Assembly (NCBI RefSeq): GCF_050947875.1
Contig: NC_134569.1
Coordinates: forward strand, 207,752,127 to 207,816,126
Direction: 5' to 3'
DNA length: 64,000 nucleotides
Source of the DNA: Dermacentor variabilis
Lineage: Eukaryota; Arthropoda; Arachnida; Ixodida; Ixodidae
A program made the position numbers and the translations under genes. The notes beneath the pieces are model-generated. The model made no database searches. It was given only the letters and a program-made list of their open reading frames with translations, and was not told where the DNA came from. This document shows positions 20,998 through 31,221 of this stretch, in pieces (the first letter of the stretch is position 1; each line of letters opens with the position of its first letter).

Positions 20998-23900
20998 AGT
21001 AGATGTTACATAAGTGTGTGTACAGTTCATTGAAGACAGGATTTGTATGCTTTTGTAAAGAAATGAGTGCTTTTACAAGGCTTAACGAGTCTGTGAATAT
21101 GACGGCTTTGTCAAGTTTCAGTTTCTTTATATGTTTTACTCCACACAGCACAGCGTAGACTTCTGCTGTGAAGATACTTGTTATAGGGTTCAACACGTCA
21201 GATTCAGAAAGAGAGGGACCAACAGCAGCGTAGGATACGCCAGCATGGGATTTGGACGCGTCTGTGTAAAATTCGCAGCACGAGTACTTGGATTGAAGCT
21301 CTCGGAAATGCATAGCAATTTCAAGCTCAGGAGCGTGCTTCGAGACCTCTACAAAGGATGTGTCACATTCTATTACCTGCCACTCCCAGGGCGGTAATAG
21401 ATTAGCAGGAGCCATTATGCGATGTTCGAGTATTGGGACATCCATTTCTTCACTAAGTTCTCTTACACGCAGCGACAAAGGAAGTCTCGTGGAGGGTCTG
21501 TTACGGAAGAGTGTTTCACACGTGAAGTCGTTTACTGTCGTGAAACACGGATGTTCCTTGTTAGAACGTACTTTACGAAAGTAGGTGAAGCTTATGTATG
21601 TTCTCTGAATATGTAGTGACCACTCGTCTGACTCTGCATATAGACTTTCGACGGGGCTTGTTCTAAATGCGCCAGTGGCGAGGCGGATACCCAGATGATG
21701 AACGGGGTCTAACATCTTTAGCGCGCTCGGTGCGGCGGAGTGATAAACCACGGCACCATAGTCCAGTCGTGATCGAACTAGGCTCCTATAAAGATTTAAT
21801 AAACACTTTCTGTCTCTACCCCATGTTGTGTGGGATAGGATTTTAAGTAAATTCATTGTTTTAAGACATTTTGCTTTAATATATTTTATGTGTGGGATGA
21901 ATGTAAGCCTGGAGTCAAGTATAACACCTAGGAATTTGTGTTCCTTGTTTACGGGTATTCGTTGCCCATATATTTCAACAGTGTGATCTGCAGCAAGCCC
22001 TTTTTTTCTGGTGAAAAGAACGCAAGAACTTTTGTTGGGGTTCACTTTGAACCCGTTTTCGTCTGCCCACTTGGAGACTTTGTTTAAGCAGTGTTGTACC
22101 TGCCTCTCACAGACTGTTAGGTTGCAGGATTTGAAACCTATTTGTATGTCGTCTACGTAGACGGAATAAAAAATAGATGGGGGTAATGTTTTACGAAGCG
22201 TGTTCATTTTAACCACAAAGAGCGTGCAGCTCAGTACGCCTCCTTGGGGTACCCCAGTTACCTGTATGAATACACGGGACAGCGCATTACCTATTTTCAC
22301 TCGGAATGTGCGGTTTTGCAGGTAGCTTTCTATAATGTTTAACATAGTGCCGCGGATCCCCAGCGTCGATAGGTCACGCAGGATGCCATACCGCCAAGTT
22401 GTATCGTACGCCTTTTCCATGTCGAGAAACACGGATAAGAAGGACTGTTTATGCACGAAGGCGTCGCGAATGTTTGCTTCCATGCGCACTAGATGGTCGG
22501 TTGTAGATCGTCCTACTCTAAAACCACACTGATGCGGATCAAGAAATTTATTTAATTCAAGGAAGTGTAAAAGTCGACGGTTTATCATTTTTTCAAAAAG
22601 TTTGCATATACAACTTGTGAGGGCAATCGGGCGGTAACTTGTTACTAATGTGGGGTCTTTGCCCTGTTTAAGAATCGTAACGTCCAGGGCTTCTTTCCAT
22701 GCGGTAGGGACGTATCCCGCAGCCCATATTGCGTTAAAAAGTGTCAGCAGAGTAATTTGAGTATCACTGGGGAGGTGTTTAATCATGTCGTACATGATCC
22801 TGTGCGGTCCAGGTGCGGAGCTCTGACATGCAGTCAGGGAGGCTCTCAACTCGGCAATGTTAAAAGGCGCGTTGAAGGGTTCGTTCTGTCTGCATTTGCG
22901 GTCGATAACCTTGTGTTCTGCTACTTGTTTGTGTTTTAGAAATGCCTTGGAGTAATGGTTAGCACTGGAAACGTGCTGGAAGTGTTCGCCAAGGGCGTCT
23001 GCTCTTCCAAGCGGTTTGCTTCACTGTTTACTAGGGGCAACGGATGAATTTCTTGCCCCTTAAGACTTCTCAGCCCATCCCGTACTTATGATTCCTGAGT
23101 ATAAGAGTTTATACCAGATAGAAACCTCTGCCAGCTTGCCCTCTTTGCCAGTCGTCGCGTCCTTCTTCCCTGCGATTTAACCTGTTTAAATCCTATTAGA
23201 TTTTCTGCTGTAGGACTTTCGCGTAGTTTGCTCCAAGCTTTATTTTGTCTCTTCCGCGCCTCTTTACAATCGTCATTCCACCAGGGGACCCGTCTCTTGG
23301 ATGAAGTGCCTCTTGTTTGAGGAATGGACTTTTCAGCGGCGTCAATGATAAAAGCGGTGAAGTATGAAATAGCATGATCTATAGTAAAATTATCTATAAA
23401 ATCCCGTGATATGTGGGTGGATTCCCTAAAACGTTCCCAGTCAGCTGAGGCCAATTTCCAGCGAGGGAAGTGTGGACGCAAGTCATGTTTGTTTACGAGG
23501 TTCAGTGTTACTGGGAAATTATCACTTCCGAATGGGTTTTTAATTACATACTATTCTAAATCAGGAAAGATGGAAGCGGAGCCGATCGCCAGGTCTATTG
23601 ATGAGTACGAGTTATGATGTGGATTATAATACGTTGGTTCTTTCTTGTTAAAGAGGCACGCACCGGAGGTTAAAAGGACGTTTTCAATGATTCGGCCTCT
23701 CGCGTCGCATCGCGAGTTTCCCCACATTGTGTTATGAGCGTTAAAATCTCCCACGAGTATATAGGGCTCGGGGAGCTGGTCAATGAGCTTATAAAAATCT
23801 GTTTTTTCGAGACGCTGGTTCGGCGGTATATATATGGAACACACAGTTACTATATTATTAAAAAGAATAGCCTGAACTGACACTGCCTCAAGGGACGTGT

Positions 23901-24144
23901 TAAGGGCGACGGGTCGGCAAGCTACCGCCTTGTCGGCTGTTACTGCTACACCGCCGGAGGCATTAGCCTCCTCACGGTCTTTGCGGAAGATGGTGTAGTT
24001 TCTAAGAAAATTTGTATTCGTAGGTTTGAGATGTGTTTCTTGATCACACAGCAGCTTCGGATTGTGTTTGTGTATTATTTCTCTAATGTCGTCGAGGTTA
24101 TGGAGAAGTCCTCTCACATTCCATTGTAGTATTTGTGTATCCAT
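20998..24144 (-). pseudogene. LINE-E ORF2: endonuclease, RT and N-terminal RNase H
   Basis: The start is MDTQILQWNVRGLL at 24,144. Endonuclease motifs include QETHLK, LVGDFNAHN and GSDNFPV. A UAG at 23,551-23,553 replaces what should be Trp (the related copies read ELEW). A UAA at 23,086-23,088 and a frame change near 22,950-23,030 follow. The RT block (20,987-22,849) is long and open: GVPQGGVLS, YVDDIQIG (YVDD at 22,148-22,159), then RNase H with YTDASKSHAGVSYAA. It breaks at LINE-F and continues at 14,719. Confidence 0.88.
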
Positions 24145-24189
24145 TATGTTATATGTGTTGGGCCCTGTGCGTTTAAGACTGAGGTTAGC

Positions 24190-25350
24190 TCACGGGCCTT
24201 TTTCAGGCGCCGTGACGGGAGTTTAGTCTCTTTTGGAGCGGTCGAGGGCGCCTAGCCGCTCCTTAGGCGCTGGTGGCGCCGTCTTGCTGGTAGTTGTGTC
24301 CATCGCCTCTAGCGAGGCTCTGAACACGCGCTCTTCCGAGCGCTTTGTTTGGCGTGAAGGCCTCGGCACGTTGGACGAGGCCTTTGGGGGCACCTGCCCG
24401 GAGGTAGATGGCCCCGTCTGCTCGGTTGGCGCAGCAGCGCTAGCCGCAGCCGCCGGGGGGGGGGGGGGGCGGAGCGGATGGCATTACTGCCGCCTCACTG
24501 GGTGTGGGTCGGACAGCCGCCGGAGACCGTTGTGGCGCTGCCCCCTGACGCGCCACATCGGCAAAGGTGTGCTTTGTCTCTAAGGATACTCGCTTGCGTG
24601 CTTCTTTGAAACTTATGTTTTCTTTTACTTTAATCGTAACTATTTCCTTTTCTTTCTTCCAAGATGGGCACGACCGCGAGTATGCAGCGTGCTCACCTTC
24701 ACAGTTTACGCAGTGGAGAGAGTTTTCACAAGATTCAGAAGTGTGCTCATTAGCACTGCATTTAGCGCAGGTTTGGCTGCCTCGGCAGCTCTGTGAGCTG
24801 TGACCGAAACGCTGGCATTTGAAGCAACGCAGGGGATTAGGGATGTATGGCCGAACAGTTGAACCGAAGGTGATTATCAAGTGCTTGGTTCGGATTTCTT
24901 TTCCATCTCGCCTCATTTTAATTCTTTTCACATTGATTACATTCTGTTCACTGAAGCCCTCCAAGAGTTCAGCCTCAGTGAGCTCCAGCAAGTCATCGTC
25001 CGACACCACGCCGCGGGTGGTGTTCATAGTACGGTGGAGGTTACTGTTAGTTGGTTATCCCCGAATGACACAAGCTTAGGCAGTTTCTCGTATTGTTTCT
25101 TATCGCGGAGCTCCAGGAGGAGATCACCACTTGCCATCCTGGTCGCCTTATAACCGGCTCCAAAAACATCAGTCAAAGTCTTTGATACAAGGAACGGTGA
25201 AATAGTGCGCACTGGTTTGCCGGGTTTTTTCGAGTGAACTACATGGAAACTTGGGAAGTTGTGGACTTGGCGTCCGAAAAACTGAAAAACTTCATCGGTG
25301 CGCCCTCTTTTCTGAGGGCGATCAGGGAGTGGAGGAAAGGAGCTATCCAT
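24190..25350 (-). pseudogene. LINE-E ORF1 (CCHC protein), disrupted near a 15-base G run
   Basis: The ATG at 25,350 opens MDSSFPPLPDRPQKRG. The N-terminal domain runs to about 25,030 in one frame. The next frame (24,440-25,027) has CFKCQRFGHSSQSC, CAKCSANEHTSESC and CVNCEGEHAAYSRSC. After the run of 15 G (24,455-24,469 on the plus strand) the tail is out of frame. The residues usual just before the knuckles (a conserved LPES-type stretch) are partly deleted. Confidence 0.8.
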
Positions 25351-25872
25351 AAATATATGTGAAATTTCGGCAGTAACGCCAGCCACCCACCGTGGAGTCC
25401 TACAAGGGGACGCTGCAGGGCCTGAAAAACAGGGCCTGCAAACGCCAGCTGTACGTTACCACTATAACCAAATATGAAATAACCTAGGTTGGCTATTCAC
25501 ACAAGGTTAACCCTTGCTGCCTGGAAAAATTGGAAATGAAGAGAAGCTAGGAGAAGAAAGGAAAGATGAAAAGTGAGAGAAAGACGAAGGCTAGAGGGAG
25601 AGAGAGACAGGAAAAGGCAACTACCGATTTGCCCCGGGTGGGTCAGTCCGGGGGTGCCGTCTACGTGAAGCAGAGGCCAAAGAGGTGTGTTGCCTCCGCC
25701 GGGGGGCCTTAAAGGTCCTAACACCCGCCATCGGCTCCACCCCCAGGATCCCCCTTTCCCCGGACACGGCTAAGCCGCGCACGGCTACACGCGGGAGGGT
25801 CCAACCCTCATGTGCTCGGGTACGTGGTGTCGCAACACACCAAACGCCTGCTGACGCAGACGCCCCTGCGGG
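25351..25872 (-). promoter_or_regulatory. LINE-E 5' UTR / putative internal promoter
   Basis: Includes the roughly 190-bp terminal block (25,685-25,872) conserved in LINE-A, -B, -H and -K. It ends precisely at the 14-bp target duplication, so 25,872 is a well-supported 5' terminus. Confidence 0.6.
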
Positions 25873-26550
25873 GTGGTTGTGTTAGAATGACTTGTGGTGG
25901 AGAGGTTAGGCTGATTAATACAGGCAGGTGATCGCTGCCGTAAGGGTTGTCGATGACATCCCATTTAAAATCGCTAAAAACAGAGGGTGAACTGAAAGAC
26001 AAATCTATGGAACTCTTTTTTCCCGTGCTTGGAGAGCAGTATGTACTTTTGCCGGTGTTTAGGAGGCAAACATTATTACTTAAAATAAAATCTTCTAAAA
26101 TACGGCCTCTCGCATCAGTGTGTGCACTTCCCCAAAAACCGCAGTGGGCGTTGAAATCACCAACTAGCAGGTACGGCTCTGGTAGCTGTTCTAAAAGGGT
26201 TTCTAAATCATTAAGTGTTACTGTTAGGTGTGGCTCAAGATATATATTGCATATTGTGATCGTCTTAAAATGAATGACAGTGACAGCAACAGCTTCGTAT
26301 TTGGTTGTAAGTTTGATTTCTTGGGTTGCAATACCAGTCTTATTTACAATAGCAACACCTCCAGACAGTCTACTTGCGTGTTCTCGGTCAGACCGAAAGA
26401 CATTGTACTTGTTTATATGTTTTTTTGTTTGGGACCTAAGTTGGTCTCCTGTAAGCATAAAGCCACTGGGGACAGTGTGTTTAACAGTTCTTTTATGTCA
26501 CTGTAGTTATTTATTAGTCCTCGGCAGTTCCACTGTATAAGTAACGCCAT
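25873..26550 (-). pseudogene. LINE-G, right part: ORF2 endonuclease
   Basis: Minus strand. ORF2 begins about 26,550 (MALLIQWNCRGL), shifts frame once near 26,470, then shows VGDFNAHCGFWG, SIDLSFSSPS and NPYGSDHLPV. This is the family of APE-type LINE endonucleases, but clearly diverged from family 1. LINE-E splits it from the remainder at 12,651-13,780. Confidence 0.8.
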
Positions 26551-26700
26551 GTTTGGTGAGTGTAGTTAAAAAATTACCGACGATTACGTTACTTCCTAAT
26601 GCGAAATTTGAGCGCAGCAAATAAGCTGTTTCACCTTTTCGATGGATTGAGGCAAAGAAATCGAGCAACACATGTATGCGCTATCACAGAAATTTTTTTT

Positions 26701-26874
26701 TTATATTTCCCGTACTCCTGGATCATCTCGACGGCGGCGACGGTAAGCTTCTGCTTCGGCGGCACGCACCTCTGGATTCTGACGGCGACGGCGCTGGGCC
26801 TCTGCTCTGGCAGCTCGTTTAGCAGCAGCAGCAGCAGCAGCAGACGGAGGACTTCCATCGGTCGTCTCGCTCAT
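26701..26874 (-). CDS. Small Arg/Ala-rich ORF, 57 aa, function unknown
   Basis: Minus-strand ATG at 26,874 to TAA at 26,701. It starts MSETTDGSPP, has seven consecutive Ala encoded by a GCT run, then two basic blocks, AQRRRRQNPEVRAAEAEA and YRRRRRDDPGVREI. The two blocks are related repeats, predicted charged and helical. I recall similar Arg-rich repeats in tick predicted proteins but cannot name the family. It could be the first exon of a longer gene or a repeat-borne fragment. It lies outside the left TIR of the ISL2EU-like element. The 150 bases between LINE-G and this ORF show nothing recognisable. Confidence 0.4.
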   Translation of the reverse strand: MSETTDGSPPSAAAAAAAKRAARAEAQRRRRQNPEVRAAEAEAYRRRRRDDPGVREI

Positions 26875-26907
26875 GGCTCAGAAAGAACTGGCAGATAATT
26901 TCGCAGT

Positions 26908-26949
26908 GGCGAACGGCAGCGGCAATTTCGGCTCGGGCGGTGCACATAT
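26908..26949. repeat. 42-bp direct repeat outside left end of the DNA transposon
   Basis: An exact 42-bp match, same orientation, to 34,528-34,569. The copies lie about 56 bp left and 104 bp right of the transposon ends, so they flank it without being its TSD. Confidence 0.8.
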
Positions 26950-27005
26950 TGGCGGCGAGGAGTTACGGAGTCGCCCTCTATCGGAAGCGCCTCGCTGCCG
27001 TAGTA

Positions 27006-27019
27006 TGAGGGATCACGTG
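27006..27019 (+). repeat. Left terminal inverted repeat
   Basis: TGAGGGATCACGTG; contains the palindrome CACGTG. A further shared sub-terminal motif, GCTGAAAAC, occurs about 40-60 bp inside both ends. Confidence 0.85.
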
Positions 27020-27226
27020 ACGCGCTCCTCATAGGTTTTGCTGACAGCGCTCGCTGAAAACTCACGCGGGAGCTCTCCCGGACAGTTCTGTAAGTACTTT
27101 CGAAACGAAAGACGTTTTTTATTGTCTAAATAATAATCCTAGGCAAGCAGAAAGCACAGAATGGTCTACAGACACTATATCTTTGCAGAATACAACAGTG
27201 AACAGCCACTGCGCGCGGTCGCCGCG

Positions 27227-30200
27227 ATGGAATCTCCCGAGCCGGCTTCTTGCGTGAAAGGTAGGCAATTGCCGAGAGCTAACTATGTGAAATATGTTCT
27301 GATAGTGGGCTGTTTGTATAACGATATGGAGCATGACAGAATGAAACCACAGTGCAGCGACCGCAATGGTTCGCAGCGACCGAATGAGCGTCTGCATGCA
27401 CGCCCGCGCATGAAGTTTCGGTTTCGCTGCGAGCGTGTTTTCGCACCGTGCCGCGAGCTTTAGGCCGCTGCATATGCGCATTTTGCTGTACAGAAGCAAC
27501 CTTTGTTGCCTGGACACTGTCAGAGCTGTTCAAAAATATTTTTCTTATAACTAGGGACTTCGACGCCTACGGGCCTTGCCAGCTGATGTGCCGTCGTGAC
27601 AATTTAATCTTATATTTCGTTTCTTATAAATTCTTGGACATTTGAATATTATTATTTGTCAAGTTGTGTCACACTGCATATTTATCGGTATTTTCGGCGA
27701 GCTATTCCCCACTGTTTATTTTTCTTGATACAGTACATTAATTGTTTGGTGCTAATACAAACATCAGCATATGCCATTCTTTTTTAGATGTGCTTCTTAC
27801 CCTTTCCTTTCCATTCCAGTGAACTTGCCGTTATCGAGCATCACCGCGTTCATAGACCAAAGCTTCACGACTTCGCGACTGCTGTTGGAAGGAGAAGCAG
27901 TCTACGAATCGAAACATGTGGTAGAATGCAATGTGAAGGAGAAGAAAGATGCCACAATAACGTTTGCTGGGCTTGTTCTCCAAACGTCGGCACTAAACAA
28001 GGACCCGCATGAGCTGGAAATTTCCGTGAAAGACAGAGAAGTTATTGCAGCAACTTGCAGCTGCAAAGCAGGGTAAAAACAAAGTGTAAATACTAAAATG
28101 CAAATTTTTTGAAGCATTACATTTTAAAAGTACTTTTTTATGAAATCCTTTGATCACTTTCAGCGTATATTTAAACAATATTACAAATTTTATAAAATAA
28201 TTTGACCACTTTCTTGTTATAATCCAACCAGAAAAACTACAAATTACTACCCCTGCTTTTCTTGACTTCATTATCTACTGGCTTCATATGGTTGTCACTA
28301 ACAAAATTAGCCCCCTCAGTTACCCTTCTTTTCAACTAGAATTGAAGTATTCAACAAACGTGAGTAAAATGACCGCACACCTATGCATGTCTCTGTGCAC
28401 AAGAAAGCACCGCTACGTTATTAGCTAGCAGCATTCTATTGTACCACTCTATGTACATTACCGAATATAATTTCTGTGGGTGTATATGGCTGTTAGTATG
28501 GCATCGATTCATTCAGTAAGCATGTATATTACTCCAAGCTAACAGCTGGTTCTGCATGTCTTCATTCAGGTTGCACAAATGCAAGCACATGGTTGCACTC
28601 CTCCTGCACATTAATGCAAGGGACACCTTTGACATCCTGTCTTCCACTGATCTTCCTCAGCTGTGGGGCAAAGAGCTCAAGGCAGGTGTCAAAGATAAAT
28701 ATATGCCAAGGAAGATTGTGGATCTTCCTTGTTCAAAAAAGGTAAACAAAAATTACTTTCAACTTGGTTAATGGAACGTTAAAGTTATAGCAGCAGTAAA
28801 ATAAAGCAGAGCCAAGTAAAGTACAGATGTTTATTCCTGAAATGTTTCAGGCGAAGAGCGACCACGTGAAGCTTCCCACTGAGGACACCTTAAACAGGCT
28901 GCTGCATGCTTTGCCCTACAGTTCTACAGCATTCAGGCACAGTGAAAGCAGTAAGTACACCTTTACTACCATTAAGTCATGACTGGCTGCCAACACCATT
29001 TGTGCACAGATAATGCCAACTACAAGAAATGTACAACCCACTGTCAGAGAGAACATATTTGGTAGAAGCGCTCAATATAGAAGCACTCCAGCTCTTCGTA
29101 CTAGCCAATTCTTGTTAACACACTGTGCAACCACTCAGAGAGGAACTGCTGCTGCTTCACCTTGCTTGCTAGTAACAGGAAACCCAGCTACTTTGAAACC
29201 TGCAGTGACATGCAATTGAGTAGCACCACTAAAATTCCTGCTCCTTTTAACAGTGGACTGCAATGTACATTTCATTGAACCTGTAAGGCTGACTACAGAT
29301 TCTTCCACATACACCACTTAATGCTATCTACACACTTTGGTGCTGGTTGCTGCAAACATAACTTGCATGGGTAGTGGATTGCAAGATTATTGTGTTGTGT
29401 TATCCACTTAAGCTGCAGGAACACGTTAAAACAAATATTTTACAACTAAATCTCTGCTTCCATGGCCTGTAAACTTTTTTGACAGTTTCACATTAGAGCG
29501 CATGCTTACAAGAAAACACAGACAAATGAAGTTTTGGTAATGAGCCAACTGTATTTATGACCAATGCACTACATGTAGTCATCTTTTACTAGAACCTGCA
29601 GGTGTAAATAAAATCAAAACAATAGAGCAACTACTTATACAAATTGTGGACATAATTCCCAGTCACAGTCATAGAGTCTAAACATTAATACAAGGCAGAT
29701 TATGTACAATGAGCAAAATTGGACTGTACACGTGTTGTCAGAAGTGCTTCGATTGGGGCTAGTTGATATGGCATCACTGTATGCGGTATTGTTGCACTGC
29801 ACACACAAGGTGGCACACAAATGACATTAGCACGGTTTGTATTTGTTTCTTGTTTTTAGTGTTGATGTACGTATGCTTGCCATCTTTACAGCACAACAAT
29901 ATACCATACGCTCATGTGGCGGCATTTTGTCAAGCTGCGGTCATGACTTTTGGCACTTACACAATGTGCTTGCATTCCAGGAAACCCCACGCATCCAGCA
30001 GATGTAGCCAGCAGCTCATCTTCAAGTGGCAAACAAGACTGCAGAGCTGCAGATGCAGCAAATACAACCCCAATGCCAAATGAACACAGTGCATGTGGAG
30101 AAATATTGGAGCACAATAAGGAAGAGTCTTGCGTAGCAAGGCCACCAGCACTGACAGAAGCCGTCATCAAAGCAGTAGAAGCGGGGGCACTTTCAACAGA

Positions 30201-30894
30201 AGACATTTATATACAATTGCAGCAGACATTCACACAATCAAACATTCAGACAATCACGCATTTGACAGAGCAACAGGTGAACTCGCAACACTGGATGCTC
30301 TACAGGAAAGGACTCATAACAGCATCTATTGCTTACTCTGTGTACACGCGAGTGCATACACTGAAAACAAAAATGGGCCCTCATGACGTGCGCCCTCTGC
30401 TTAAGTCAGCGATGAGGGAACAAACGGTGCAAACTCCAGCTATGTCAAGAGGATCCTTGCTTGAGAACACAGCAAAAGACTTCTACTTAGCCACAACAAC
30501 ACACCAAAATCTCCAACTACAAAGCGCAGGCCTTGTAATTTCCAAAGAAAACCCTTGTATTGGAGCAAGTCCAGATGGACTTGTTACTTGTAGCTGCTGT
30601 GCTACCAGAGTGCTAGAAGTAAAATGCCCAGTTAATTTGGAAAGGTTTAAGGCTAAGGAGCTAACATCACTGAGCAACGGCAACCTTAGCCTTAAGAAAA
30701 CAAGTAGATGTTTCTGCCAAATTCAAGTGCAAATGGGTATTCTAGAAGTAGAGATGGCTGATTTCTTTGTTTTTCAGGACAGCGAGAATGTGCTGCTGCT
30801 AACAGCTAATTTTGATAGAGACTTTTTTAGCACTGTTGTAGAGCGAGCTGTATATTTTTTTAAGTCTTATGTGCTCCCGTATGTAACTCGTTAA
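27227..30894 (+). CDS. SWIM zinc finger plus YqaJ-type exonuclease, 490 aa, five exons
   Basis: Second protein of the DNA transposon. Exons by GT/AG signals and phase: 27,227-27,260, 27,820-28,072, 28,570-28,741, 28,851-28,950, 29,981-30,894. Their total is 1,473 nt, one uninterrupted frame. A SWIM finger spans the exon 2/3 boundary: C91-x-C93-x6-C100-x-H102. Exon 5 holds the YqaJ/lambda-exonuclease fold signature: E348 (in SRGSLLEN), D385 (SPDG), and E399-V-K401 (LEVKCP). This is the metal-dependent nuclease core of the PD-(D/E)XK class. It probably processes DNA ends during transposition or repair; that role is inferred. SWIM domains bind DNA or protein. All key residues are present. Its 3' end faces the transposase gene across 327 bp. 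Confidence 0.85.
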
Positions 30895-31221
30895 AAAACT
30901 CAAGATGTGAACATTGCTTTTAATAATGAACAGAAAATTGATTGCAAAGGTGCAGACTGTACAAACAACCCTAGTGTCGCATTCATTGCACTATTGAGCT
31001 ATATTGTGAGTAATCTGCATTAAGATCGTTGCTTAGAGAGGATTTTTTACATCAGAAAAGTGTTTTCATGCACATACATGTTCACCTCTGAACCACTGTT
31101 AGCAAAATTAAGGACATCAGCATCTACAGATTCTCTAGACGGTGCGACTAATGACCAAAAACAAATGCAGGCTTGTTTACGTGGCCTCTCTGTTGCGTGC
31201 TCTGTCGTATTAAATAATTTC
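30895..31221. other. Convergent intergenic spacer of the DNA transposon
   Basis: 327 bp between the stop of the nuclease gene and the stop of the transposase gene. AT-rich, no ORF. It must hold both polyadenylation regions; no canonical AATAAA is obvious on either strand near the stops. Confidence 0.6.

Larger units (their letters stand above)
13781..25872 (-). mobile_element. LINE-E: family-1 retrotransposon, interrupted by LINE-F
   Basis: Full-length family-1 element on the minus strand, with its 3' end at 13,781 and 5' end at 25,872. It contains ORF1 (about 24,190-25,350) and ORF2 (24,144 down to 14,147). LINE-F (14,720-20,997) was inserted in the RNase H region. Removing LINE-F and one copy of AGTAGATGTT brings the RNase H halves together. 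Net length without LINE-F is about 5.8 kb. Stop codons and frameshifts make it non-functional. Confidence 0.88.

Noticed and set aside
27161..27463. 100-aa ORF beginning at 27,161 as a separate gene
   Set aside because: Only its MESPEPASC segment is needed, as exon 1 of the nuclease gene ending at the GTAGGC donor; the rest reads into the intron.
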